A DNA stretch of 64,000 bases from Actinoplanes sp. M2I2 (GTDB taxonomy: Bacteria; Actinomycetota; Actinomycetes; Mycobacteriales; Micromonosporaceae), in NCBI RefSeq assembly GCF_023544445.1, contig NZ_JALPVJ010000007.1, positions 124,001 to 188,000 on the forward strand, written 5' to 3'. The position numbers and the translations under genes were made by a program. Below, one piece after another: positions 27,524 to 35,094 of this stretch. Numbering within the stretch: position 1 is the first letter of the stretch; each line of letters starts with the position of its first letter. The notes below the pieces were generated by a model. The model had not been told where the DNA came from. It ran no database searches and saw only the letters and a list, made by a program, of their open reading frames with translations.

Positions 27524-27593
27524 GACTATTAGTCGAAGGCCAACTTGATAGGAGACAGCTAGTCGTATGTCATCTACACTATGCCCATGACTA
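27524..27593. promoter_or_regulatory. Divergent regulatory region with four GACTA/TAGTC words
   Basis: The words occur as gacta-t-tagtc (27524-27534, a perfect 11-bp palindrome), tagtc (27560-27564) and gacta (27589-27593), so successive sites are about 30 bp apart. A TAnnnT box, TACACT (27575-27580), lies exactly six bases before the ATG at 27587, which fits a leaderless transcript. The AlpA-like protein is the obvious candidate ligand; binding is inferred. Confidence 0.5.
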
Positions 27594-28231
27594 GGCGTCG
27601 CCAGACTACCCCGCCCGTTCCAGTCGGACCGCATCACCGGCGGGTGTGGCGGTCACTCTGGCGCCGCTGCAGTTGCGGCCTCAGCGCTCCCTGCGTCGAC
27701 GCGCTCGTCCCCGCTCCACCTCTCCCCTTTCCTCCCCGGGGTGGCGCGCCCCTTCCCTTGCCCCCGCGGGATGGCGAGCTCCTTCCCCTTTCCCCTCGGG
27801 GTGGCGAGTCCTTTGCCTTTCACCCTCGGGGTGGCCCGCCCCTTTCCTTTCCTCCCTGGAGTGCCGTCCCCCGCGCAGACCTTTCCCCGCCCTCACCCGC
27901 CCCCGCCGACGAAAGGAGGTACAGCCAGGACGAACGCCCGATGAGACCGGGCAGAGCAGGGAGCGATCCCACCTTCCTGTCACGCTGTTCGCCCGGCGGC
28001 TCCCACTCTCCACCTCGGAGATCCCAGAGGCCGCCGGGCGACAGTCCCGGCGATCAGAGATCACTCCCCGACAGGCGCGACCCGGCGCAGGCCCCGTCAC
28101 CTACGCGCCGGGCCGAAGACAACGGGGGCGGTCGCCGCCTACGGACGCGGGGCGGCGGCCGAGCCACTCAGGTGCTGATGCACCGAGGCGAGCATGACGA
28201 CATCTCGGTTCGTGTGGGGCCTTCACCTTGA
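27587..28231 (+). CDS. Small basic Arg/Pro-rich protein with a 10-residue repeat
   Basis: I recognise no characterised homolog. The first ~45 residues look genuine: a basic stretch with HHRRVWRSLWRRCSCGLSAP, whose C-x-C and later Cys recall short Cys-containing proteins common in Micromonosporaceae. After that the frame encodes five copies of a 10-residue repeat of the type PFPPRGGAPL (DNA period 30 bp), then Arg/Ser/Pro-rich sequence to 28231. The end may be a frame kept open by base composition, so the real gene could be much shorter. The start is ATG 27587, six bases after a -10-like TACACT. Confidence 0.4.
   Translation: MTRRRQTTPPVPVGPHHRRVWRSLWRRCSCGLSAPCVDALVPAPPLPFPPRGGAPLPLPPRDGELLPLSPRGGESFAFHPRGGPPLSFPPWSAVPRADLSPPSPAPADERRYSQDERPMRPGRAGSDPTFLSRCSPGGSHSPPRRSQRPPGDSPGDQRSLPDRRDPAQAPSPTRRAEDNGGGRRLRTRGGGRATQVLMHRGEHDDISVRVGPSP
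27733..27868 (+). repeat. Tandem repeat, 30-bp period, about 4.5 copies
   Basis: The landmark ggggtggc or a close variant recurs at exactly 30-bp steps (gtggc/atggc/gtgcc at 27741, 27771, 27801, 27831, 27861), separated by pyrimidine-rich ctttcccct-type tracts. Because 30 is a multiple of three, the frame gives a regular 10-residue repeat. The top strand is strongly pyrimidine-biased here. Confidence 0.85.
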
Positions 28232-28277
28232 GCGCCGCCTGTTGCCCAGCCACGTGGCTGGTTCGGCTTGGCAGGCC

Positions 28278-28380
28278 GCTCCTTCGCGGGTCGCTCTTTC
28301 GCAAGGTGCTGCTTCGCGGGGTGCTCTTTCGCGGGGTGCTACTCCGCGGGCTATTACTCCGCGGGGCTATCACTCCGCGC
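28278..28380 (+). repeat. Tandem repeat, 15-bp period, about 6-7 copies
   Basis: Units of the type gctctttcgcggggt follow one another at 28278, 28293, 28308, 28323, 28338 and 28353, with decay to the right (actccgcgggct forms). In one frame this reads as a five-residue SFAGR/CFAGC repeat. I do not think it is a pentapeptide-repeat protein, since there is no convincing start or domain around it. Confidence 0.85.
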
Positions 28381-28721
28381 GCTGAGCGGTTGTCCGCCAC
28401 ACGGCGGAGGCATCGGCTCCGACGACGCGCTACGAGGCCACCGGTCCGGCGAACCGGTCCTAGACAGCGAACTGATTCCACACTCCCGCGACGGCGAACA
28501 CCGACCGGACGACGTTCGCCATCTGGAAGCCGAATCCATGCGTCAGCCCGGTCGACCACCGCCCTTCAAGCCACGAGGTTGGCCGCCGAACGGCTCATTC
28601 GGCCACACCCGCCGGTCCCGCGCCCGACATGACGTCGCCGAGGGTTCGGCTCAGCTTTGCCGCTCCAACTGTTTGTCAGGTCGGTAGGCATACCGAACGA
28701 GTCTCAAAGAGGCGCAGCATC

Positions 28722-28928
28722 ATGCGGTCACATCGCACCAGTTCCTCCCAGGGCGCCAGGTCCGGCGAACCGGCCCCGACAGGCGAGGCGACCGAGAAGC
28801 AGCTCGGCTACCCGGGTGGTTCACCCCGGGCCGCGATCCCCGACCGGACGGGGTTCAGCAGCGAGAAGAGCAACATTGCAGGCCGACCGGCGATGGCCTA
28901 CCGCCGCATCAACCTGCATCACTGGTGA
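28722..28928 (+). CDS. Possible small hypothetical protein
   Basis: This is a 68-residue frame from ATG 28722, with agagg nine bases upstream, ending SNIAGRPAMAYRRINLHHW. The composition is mixed and looks more protein-like than neighbouring frames (contains Glu, Lys, Asn, Tyr, Phe). I know no homolog; it could be a real small gene of the island or chance. Confidence 0.2.
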   Translation: MRSHRTSSSQGARSGEPAPTGEATEKQLGYPGGSPRAAIPDRTGFSSEKSNIAGRPAMAYRRINLHHW

Positions 28929-29036
28929 ACCGCCCGTACCGCTTGGCCACACCGCTCGCGGAAATGGCCTGACGACCGCCGATCGTCCTGACGTGTCGCC
29001 TGATCAAAATCCTGAGCGGGGAACCGCCAGGGCAAT

Positions 29037-29066
29037 CGGGCACCGGCTTGAGGCAGCCGGTGCCCG
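29037..29066. repeat. Perfect 12-bp-arm hairpin
   Basis: The arms cgggcaccggct (29037-29048) and agccggtgcccg (29055-29066) flank the loop tgaggc. There is no T-run, so this may be a terminator without a U-tail or a structural site. Confidence 0.7.
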
Positions 29067-29563
29067 GAACGTCGTGCAGTGCCCGCAGAGCAGAAGGAAG
29101 TCACCGGCCGGCCCGAATGCCGTTGCGCAAGAGCGAGCTGACTGGCCAAGCCTTGTCCAGCACAGCCAGAGACACCGATCCGAAGGCTCAAAGCCGAACG
29201 CCGAGGCATCGGAAGTTGGGAGCCGATAACCCTCCGATGGCATAGAGCTCCGGTGGCGTCTGACCGGGTTGCCATTGCGGTCTCGTCGACGGGATTCGTG
29301 AAGTGCGTTCCCGGTCGGCGGCCAGAGGCGCCTGCCTTCGGCCGGCGTCGAGGACGAGGACAGGCAGGTCGGTTTGATAAGGCGCTGGCCGGACCGACCC
29401 GACCGAGCGAGACCAGGCCGAGCTGGGCCAGGCCGAGCCGAGCCAGGCCAGGCCGACTGGACCAAGCCGAGCTTGGCCGAGCTGGGCCGAGCCGAGCCCG
29501 GCTGGGATGAGCCGGGCTGGGCCGAGCAGAGCGGAGCTGGTCGGAGCCGGGCCGGACCGAGCT

Positions 29564-29863
29564 GGGCCGAGCCGAGCCGGACCGAGCCGGGCCGAGCCGA
29601 GCCGGACCGAGCCGGGCCGAGCCGAGCCGGACCGAGCCGGGCCGAGCCGAGCCGGACCGAGCCGGGCCGAGCCGAGCCGGACCGAGCTGGGCCGAGCCGA
29701 GCCGGACCGAGCTGGGCCGAGCCGAGCCGGACCGAGCTGGGCCGAGCCGAGCCGGACCGAGCTGGGCCGAGCCGAGCCGGACCGAGCCGGGCCGAGCCGA
29801 GCCGGACCGAGCTGAGCCGAGCCGAGCCGGACCGAGCTGGGCCGAGCCGAGCCGGACCGAGCT
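29564..29863 (+). repeat. 25-bp tandem array, 12 near-perfect copies, built from pentamers
   Basis: Each unit is five pentamers, gggcc-gagcc-gagcc-ggacc-gagcc, with the last one gagct in most later copies. Units 1-4 are identical to each other and units 5-8 are identical to each other with the gagct end. Unit 11 begins gagcc instead of gggcc. Degenerate pentamer repeats extend from about 29398 to 29945. Because 25 is not a multiple of three, every forward frame reads the same 25-residue Arg/Ala/Glu/Pro/Ser cycle, and the reverse strand is open too. The array shows strong purine bias (top strand G/A plus CC). Confidence 0.95.
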
Positions 29864-30077
29864 GGGCCGAGCTGGGCCGGGCTGGGCCGACCCGGACCGA
29901 GCTGGGCCGAGTCGAGCCGAGCCGTGCCAGGCGAGGCCAGACCGGACCGGCTGCCGGGAGTCGTCCTCCGTGGAACTCGACGACGTACCCGGCCTGTGCC
30001 CGGCGGACGACCGGCTGCTCGGCGGAACCGGAAGCGCCAATCGCCCGTCCCGGCGGGCCGTTCCTGGGGGAACCGAC

Positions 30078-30560
30078 ATGACCATCATTGAGCCACCGCC
30101 CGACTCACCCGAGCACTCGCCACGGGTGGGTGATTCATCCGGACGATCCGGAGCCGCCAAATCCGTCGGTGACGATGACCTGGCGGGCGCCAGCGCAACC
30201 CCACGCGAGAACCGGCCGGTTGAGCAGCGTTGGAGAGCCAAGGGATCGCAGCCGTCGGACCATCTGAACGACCGGCCCAGCTGGGACTGTGTCAGGTGTC
30301 GAGCGCCGTGGCCGTGTGCTTCGGCGCAGGACAGTCTGGTTGAGGAGTTCCGGGCGTTTCCGTCGGTGCTGACGATCTACATGACGGCTCAGATGTATGA
30401 CGCCCTGAGTGATTTGGTGTCGACCGGGCAGATGGCGCCGGCTGATCTCTTCGAGCGGTTTCTCGCCTGGGCTCGGAGGGCCGCTGTGCATCCGGAAGGT
30501 GCGGGACGCTGCGACCTGGACGACGTCTCGACGATCACGCCGAAGCGGGTGATGACCTGA
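30078..30560 (+). CDS. WDCxxC-motif hypothetical protein (actinobacterial)
   Basis: The 160-residue protein has a disordered, acidic N-terminal half and a compact C-terminal half. The latter starts with SWDCVRCRAPWPCASAQDSL, where C-x2-C plus a third Cys suggests metal binding, and continues with EEFRAFPSVLTIYMTAQMYD and ADLFERFLAWAR. I recall similar proteins in other Micromonosporaceae, but no function is known. The ATG at 30078 has ggggga six bases ahead and is preferred over the open frame from 29970. The gene lies upstream of, and on the same strand as, the GntR gene. Confidence 0.65.
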   Translation: MTIIEPPPDSPEHSPRVGDSSGRSGAAKSVGDDDLAGASATPRENRPVEQRWRAKGSQPSDHLNDRPSWDCVRCRAPWPCASAQDSLVEEFRAFPSVLTIYMTAQMYDALSDLVSTGQMAPADLFERFLAWARRAAVHPEGAGRCDLDDVSTITPKRVMT

Positions 30561-30741
30561 CCTCCGGGACGCCTCGCCGCTCGATCGTGAGGAGGGGTTG
30601 GCACCGGCCTCGGGGAGCGGAAGAACGGGCGACGGCTGGGCCGTGCGCGGGGTGCTTTACGGCACCTCGTTGTGCGGCTTGACCGCCGCCCGTCCTGCCG
30701 CCCGATCAAGTCTCAGCCTTCTCAGTGCGGCAGAATCATCA

Positions 30742-30803
30742 TACCTACATGGCTTCGTACGTACAATCCGATGGAGCATCGTGGTCACGTAGAATGGCAC
30801 GCA
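30742..30803 (+). promoter_or_regulatory. Promoter/operator region of the GntR gene, probably leaderless
   Basis: A -10-like TAGAAT (30790-30795) lies seven bases before the ATG at 30803, the spacing expected for leaderless transcripts. Upstream, tacctaca (30742-30749) and tacgtaca (30758-30765) form a direct repeat spaced 16 bp, the latter within the palindrome gtacgtac. These are candidate GntR sites. Confidence 0.45.
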
Positions 30804-31207
30804 TGATCGATCCCTCGGCGGACCGGGCGGTCTTCCGCCAGCTGGCTGATTTGCTGCGCAACCAGATCGAGTCCGGGGAGCTGGGGCCCGGTGAGCCGCT
30901 GCCCAGCGAGCTGCGTCTCGCGCAGGAGTACGGCATCAGCCGCACCACCGTCCGCCAGGCGATCGGCCAGCTCCGCACCGAGGGGCTCGTGACCGTCGAC
31001 CGGCCCCGGGGCACCTTCGTCCGCGTGCCCGAGCCGACCGAGCTCATCACGCTGGCCCGCGGCGAGCGCGCCGGCGCCCGCATGCCCACCGACGCGGAAC
31101 GTCGCAAATACCGGCTCGGCGAGGGAGTCCCGGTCCTCGTGGTGACCGCCACCGACGGCACCGAGACCGTCCACCCCGCCGACCGCGTGCAACTCACCCG
31201 CCCGTAA
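30803..31207 (+). CDS. Short GntR-family transcriptional regulator
   Basis: This 134-residue regulator has the GntR winged helix at residues ~10-75: FRQLADLLRNQIESGELGPG, EPLPSELRLAQEYGISRTTV and RQAIGQLRTEGLVTVDRPRG. After this only ~55 residues remain, too few for a full UTRA or FCD effector domain, so it is a truncated type that lacks an obvious ligand pocket. ATG 30794 is an in-frame alternative, but the -10 box overlaps it. It lies at the right part of the accessory island and probably regulates itself and the WDCxxC gene. Confidence 0.85.
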   Translation: MIDPSADRAVFRQLADLLRNQIESGELGPGEPLPSELRLAQEYGISRTTVRQAIGQLRTEGLVTVDRPRGTFVRVPEPTELITLARGERAGARMPTDAERRKYRLGEGVPVLVVTATDGTETVHPADRVQLTRP

Positions 31208-31422
31208 CCACAGGACCCGGCCACCAATCCTGCGCGGCACATCCGCTCGCCGGCGCCGGCGCCGGCCCGAGCCACCCACCACGCGCAGCCCACCACCCGC
31301 AGCCACCGCGTGATCCACCCGGGAAAGTCACTCACCCGTGAACCACCGCGGTGAGCCGATCCGCCTCCATGGACTCGAGTCCAGCCGGCTCCGCACCGGC
31401 CGCGACCAGCGCTCTGAGGCAG

Positions 31423-31820
31423 GGCTGGGCGTGACGTGACTGGGCCGGACGTGAAGTGGCTGGCGGGATGATTCGGCTGGGCTGTACGTGAAACGGCTGC
31501 GCCGGACATGAAGCGGCCGGGCCCGACATGAAACGGCTTGGCCACACGTGAAGCGGCCACGCCCCACCTGCCCCCGCTGCGCCCAACGTGAAGCGACCGC
31601 GCCGGACACGAAGCGGCTGCGCCCGACAAGAAGCGGCCCGGCCACACGTGAAGCGGCCACGCCCCACCTACCCCCGCTGCGCCCAACGTGAAGCGACCGC
31701 GCCGGACACGAAACGGCTGCGCCCGATAAGAAGCGGCCTGGCCAGACGTGAAGCGGCCACGCCCCACCTGCCCCGGCTGCGCCCAACGTGAAGTGGCCGC
31801 GCCGGGCGTGAGGTGGCTCA
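31423..31820 (+). repeat. 20-bp tandem array organised in 100-bp higher-order units
   Basis: The basic 20-mer is close to gcccgacgtgaagcggccgc. From 31541 five diverged 20-mers form a 100-bp unit that is repeated at 31641 with 4 mismatches in 100 and again, partly, at 31741-31820. Looser 20-mers precede it from about 31423. As 20 is not a multiple of three, all frames are open and give 20-residue cycles on both strands. It fills most of the 660-bp gap between the GntR gene and the oxidase gene, in which I see no gene. Confidence 0.95.
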
Positions 31821-31867
31821 GCGGAAAGCCGGTGGGTGGGAAGCGGGACGGGCATGAGGAGGCTGCG

Positions 31868-32332
31868 TTACGTGCGGGTGCGGCGGGTGTGGCCGCGGCC
31901 GGTGTGCCAGGACTCGATCACCAGGTGGTCGGCGGGGACGCCCACATAGGTCAGCACGACCTCGTGGATGTCGATGCGGAACAGCCCGGCGTCCTCGCCG
32001 TGCGGCCAGTCGGCCGGGTGGGGCAGCTCGAGCACGACGCCGGCGAGTTTGGCGTCGCCGGGGCCGGACTCCGGGTTGTCGGCCGGCGGTTCGAGGGTGG
32101 GGGCGTGCATGGCGATGCGGGGATCGCGGCGCAGGTCTCGCAGTTTCATCGAGCCGGCCATCATGCCGAACGTCAGCTCGCCGTCCTGGAAGGCGGCCTC
32201 GGTCGCGCTGATGCGGGGAGAGCCGTCGCGCCGGAGGGTGGCGATCGTCTTGTTGGTGCCCGCGTCGAACAGTGCCTTCACCCGCTCGGCGAAGACCGGT
32301 GCTTCCTTCTCAATCTCATGCCAGCTGGCCAT
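31868..32332 (-). CDS. Pyridoxamine 5'-phosphate oxidase-fold (PPOX) protein
   Basis: This 154-residue split-barrel flavin/F420-binding protein is probably an F420- or FMN-dependent reductase of small molecules. Typical strands are NKTIATLRRDGSPRISATEA, ELTFGMMAGSMKLRDLRRDP and RIAMHAPT. The family includes F420-dependent biliverdin and quinone reductases and many uncharacterised members, and the cofactor cannot be fixed from sequence. It lies alone at the right edge of the repeat island, 40 bp from a convergently arranged lipoprotein-type gene on the same strand. Confidence 0.85.
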   Translation of the reverse strand: MASWHEIEKEAPVFAERVKALFDAGTNKTIATLRRDGSPRISATEAAFQDGELTFGMMAGSMKLRDLRRDPRIAMHAPTLEPPADNPESGPGDAKLAGVVLELPHPADWPHGEDAGLFRIDIHEVVLTYVGVPADHLVIESWHTGRGHTRRTRT

Positions 32333-32372
32333 GCCGGGGACTTTAGGGCGGGGGTACGACAGAAACCGCGCC

Positions 32373-32873
32373 TCAGAAGATCGTGTAGCGGGACGAGGCG
32401 AGGGTGAAGCCGTGCCCGGTCTCGTCCTCGCACGTCAGCCCGGCGTCCGCGCTCTCGCAGCGTACGGTTCCGGCGCGCAGGGCCTGGCCGTACTCGAGGG
32501 TCGTGTCGGAGGTGCCCACCAGGGTGTCGCCCGCGCAGGTGAACGTGGCCCGGCCGCCGGTGATCGCCAGGCCGTTCCCCCAGGCGAGCTCGCAGTCGGC
32601 CGGCTTGGCCGGGGCCTTCCACGACTTGCGCACGATGTCGCACCGCACCTCGGACGGCTTCAGCAGGCACGCGATGTTCTGCGAGGGGGTGCGGAACATC
32701 GCCTCGTCGACCTCGGCCGCCGGGACGGGCTCGGCTGCCGGGCCGCCGAAGCCGACTTTGGCCGAGGGCAGGGCCGAAGGTGTCCGCGGCTTCGGGTCGT
32801 CGCCGGACGGCGTACAGCTGGAGAGTGCGCCCAACAGGGCCAGGGCGAGAACGCCGCGGATCATCGGTGCCAT
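32373..32873 (-). CDS. Secreted lipoprotein, DUF6636-like
   Basis: From ATG 32873 the protein has 166 residues with a signal peptide and a lipobox LGALSSC, so Cys20 would be lipidated and the protein anchored outside the membrane. The mature part has six further Cys that may pair and the pattern FRTPSQNIACLLKPSEVRCD plus GGRATFTCAGDT, typical of the DUF6636 family of secreted actinobacterial proteins. Function is unknown. ATG 32864 is an alternative start. It is divergent from xerC. Confidence 0.78.
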   Translation of the reverse strand: MAPMIRGVLALALLGALSSCTPSGDDPKPRTPSALPSAKVGFGGPAAEPVPAAEVDEAMFRTPSQNIACLLKPSEVRCDIVRKSWKAPAKPADCELAWGNGLAITGGRATFTCAGDTLVGTSDTTLEYGQALRAGTVRCESADAGLTCEDETGHGFTLASSRYTIF

Positions 32874-32956
32874 GGTGAGCCGTAGTTTAGGAAGGCCGGG
32901 CAAGACGCGCGCGTGGCCCCTTGACGATCAGGCTCGGAACGAAGACTGTCGACCTG

Positions 32957-33889
32957 ATGGGTACGCGGGAACTGCATGAGCGACTGCCGCCGGCGCTACG
33001 CGAGGCGGTGGACGACTTCGGCCGCCACCTGGCCCAGGTCGACAACCGGTCGGCGCTGACCGTCCGCGCCTATGTCAGCGACGTCATCTCGTTGCTCGAC
33101 CACGCCGCCGACTCGGGTGCCGGCACGCCGGCCGAGATCGACCTCGTGGTGCTGCGCAGCTGGCTGGCCGTCCGCATGCGGCAGGGCGCGGCCCGCGCCT
33201 CGCAGGCGCGCCGGGCCGCGGCCGCGCGCGCCTTCACCGCGTGGCTGTTCCGCGAGGGCCGCACCACCTCCGATCCGGGCGCGCACCTCTCCAGCCCGAA
33301 GGCCCACCGCACCCTGCCCACCGTGCTGCGGGCCGACCAGGCCGCGACGTTGGTCGAGGGGCCGGCGGCGACCGGCCCGGACGAGCCGGACGGCCTCCGC
33401 GATCGGGCCGTGCTGGAGTTGCTCTACGCCACCGGGGTCCGGGTCAGCGAGCTGTGCGGGATCGACCGCGCGGATCTCGACGAGGCGCGCCGGGTCGTCC
33501 GCGTCTTCGGCAAGGGCGCCAAGGAACGGGCCGTTCCCTATGGTCTGCCCGCCCGGCGGGCGCTCGACGCCTGGCTGCGTCACGGGCGGCCACAGTTCGC
33601 GGGCCCGGCCAGTGGTGACGCGCTGTTTCTCGGCGTGAAGGGCGGTCGCCTGCAGCAGACGGTGGTGCGCCGCATCGTGGACGCCGCCGCGCGGGCCACC
33701 GGGCTTCCGCACACCAAGCCGCACGACCTGCGGCACTCGGCGGCCACCCACCTGCTCGACGGCGGCGCCGACCTGCGGGCCGTGCAGGACTTGCTGGGGC
33801 ACGCCTCGTTGTCGAGCACGCAGATCTACACGCACGTGTCCACCGAGCGCTTGCGAGCGGCTTTCAAACAGGCGCACCCCCGGGCCTGA
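32957..33889 (+). CDS. xerC: Site-specific tyrosine recombinase XerC
   Basis: XerC resolves chromosome dimers at dif with XerD. The 310-residue protein has an N-terminal SAM-like DNA-binding domain and the catalytic domain with R162 (YATGVRVSELCG), K186 (VFGKGAKERAVP), H256-x-x-R259 (KPHDLRHSAATHLL), H282 (LLGHASLSSTQIYTH) and nucleophile Y291. All six residues are intact. ATG 32957 gives the usual length; a start at 32921 is unlikely. Its position near dprA and rnhB matches Mycobacterium xerC, and there is no attachment site or cargo nearby, so it is the housekeeping enzyme rather than a phage integrase. Confidence 0.93.
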   Translation: MGTRELHERLPPALREAVDDFGRHLAQVDNRSALTVRAYVSDVISLLDHAADSGAGTPAEIDLVVLRSWLAVRMRQGAARASQARRAAAARAFTAWLFREGRTTSDPGAHLSSPKAHRTLPTVLRADQAATLVEGPAATGPDEPDGLRDRAVLELLYATGVRVSELCGIDRADLDEARRVVRVFGKGAKERAVPYGLPARRALDAWLRHGRPQFAGPASGDALFLGVKGGRLQQTVVRRIVDAAARATGLPHTKPHDLRHSAATHLLDGGADLRAVQDLLGHASLSSTQIYTHVSTERLRAAFKQAHPRA

Positions 33890-33906
33890 CCCCGTACGAT
33901 CGAAAT

Positions 33907-35094
33907 GTGAGCGCCCCCGAACCGCCCGTGACTCTCCCCGGCGCCCGCCTCCTCTTCTCGATCGATCCCGGCGTGTCCTATCTCAACCACGGCGCGTTCG
34001 GCGCGGTGCCGATCGGGGTGCAGCGCGCTCAGCAGCGCCTCCGTGACGAGATCGAGTCGAACCCGCTGCGGTTCTTTGCCCAGGGTCTGAGCGACCGGGT
34101 CATCCACACGCGACGCCACCTTGCCTCCTTTCTGGGCGCCGACCCCGAGCTCAGCGCCCTGGTGCCGAACACGACGACCGCCGTGGCGCTGGTGCTCAAC
34201 TCGGTGCGGCTCGAGTCGGCCGACGAGGTGTTGCTGACCGATCACAGCTACGGCGCGGTGGCGCTGGCCGCCCGTCGCCGCTGCCGCCGGGCGGGTGCCA
34301 CCGTGCGGACGGTCGCGCTGCCGATGCCCGCCTCCGACGCCGAGCTGGTCAGCCGGGTGCGTACCGCCCTGCGGCCGGGCCGCACCAAGCTGCTGATCAT
34401 CGACCAGCTCTCGTCGGCGACGGCGATGGCCCTGCCGGTACGGGAGATCGTCGCGGCCGCCCAGAAGCACGACATCCCGGTGCTGGTCGACGCGGCGCAC
34501 GTGCCCGGCATGCTGCCCGTCGACGTGGCCTCGATCCGGGCCGATTTCTGGGTCGGCAACCTGCACAAGTGGGCGTTCGCCCCGCGGGGCACCGCCCTGC
34601 TGTCGGTAGCTGCGCAGTGGCGTCGCCGGATGGAGCCGCTGATCGTCTCGTGGGATCAGGATCAGGGTTACCCGCACGCCGTGGAGTCGCAGGGCACGCT
34701 CGATTACACACCCTGGCTCGCCGCCCCGGCCGGCCTTTTCACGTTGCGCTCGCTCGGCTGGGACGACGTGCGGGCGCACAACGCCGCCCTCGCCGCGTAC
34801 GGGCAGTGGGTGGTGGCCGAGGCGCTGGAGGTGCCCGGCGACGATCTGCCCCAGCCGGCCGACCCGGACGTGTCGATGCGGGTCGTGCCGCTGCCGGCCG
34901 GCCTGGCCACCACGGTCCCCGAGGCGCGGGCGCTGCGCCAGCACATCGCCGACAAGCTGGCCGTCGAGACCGCGGTGAACGCCTGGGGCGGCCGTGGCCT
35001 GCTGCGGTTGAGCGCCCAGGTCTACAACCGCGCGGACGAATACGACCGCTTGGCCGAGCGTCTGCCCGCGTTGCTGCACGACTATCGCGCCTGA
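33907..35094 (+). CDS. Class V aminotransferase (isopenicillin-N-epimerase-like)
   Basis: This 395-residue PLP enzyme has fold-type I features. Near the start is VSYLNHGAFGAVPIGVQRAQ, typical of the epimerase-like branch. The cofactor Asp/His region is VLVDAAHVPGMLPVDV and the Schiff-base Lys lies in WVGNLHKWAFAPRGTALL. The substrate is unknown; members act as cysteine desulfurase-like or amino-acid epimerase enzymes. It follows xerC by 17 bp, and its 3' end overlaps the convergent M23 gene by 13 bp. Confidence 0.9.
   Translation: MSAPEPPVTLPGARLLFSIDPGVSYLNHGAFGAVPIGVQRAQQRLRDEIESNPLRFFAQGLSDRVIHTRRHLASFLGADPELSALVPNTTTAVALVLNSVRLESADEVLLTDHSYGAVALAARRRCRRAGATVRTVALPMPASDAELVSRVRTALRPGRTKLLIIDQLSSATAMALPVREIVAAAQKHDIPVLVDAAHVPGMLPVDVASIRADFWVGNLHKWAFAPRGTALLSVAAQWRRRMEPLIVSWDQDQGYPHAVESQGTLDYTPWLAAPAGLFTLRSLGWDDVRAHNAALAAYGQWVVAEALEVPGDDLPQPADPDVSMRVVPLPAGLATTVPEARALRQHIADKLAVETAVNAWGGRGLLRLSAQVYNRADEYDRLAERLPALLHDYRA

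Larger units (their letters stand above)
28232..29970. other. Gene-poor accessory stretch dominated by repeats
   Basis: Over 1.7 kb I can support only a weak short gene (28722-28928), a perfect hairpin (29037-29066) and two tandem arrays. Frames on both strands stay open because the repeat units contain no stop words in any phase. Base composition between 28.4 and 29.3 kb is less GC-rich than the flanks. Confidence 0.7.

Noticed and set aside
28268..28687. Pentapeptide-repeat protein
   Set aside because: The cycle is SFAGR/CFAGC and not A(D/N)LxX. It comes from a 15-bp DNA repeat that decays quickly.
28919..30241. A 440-codon minus-strand frame and several plus-strand frames across the 25-bp array
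   Set aside because: The repeat unit has no stop in any of the six frames, so open frames are automatic. I saw no start site or domain to support a gene.
31423..31820. CRISPR array
   Set aside because: Repeats are directly adjacent with no unique spacers of constant length, and there are no cas genes in the window.
30745..31855. Minus-strand frames across the 20-bp array, with GRFTLGAAG-type repeats
   Set aside because: They are kept open by the array itself, and one runs antisense through the GntR gene.
32957..33889. Phage or integrative-element integrase
   Set aside because: Length, all catalytic residues and position match housekeeping XerC. There is no adjacent att-like repeat or phage gene.
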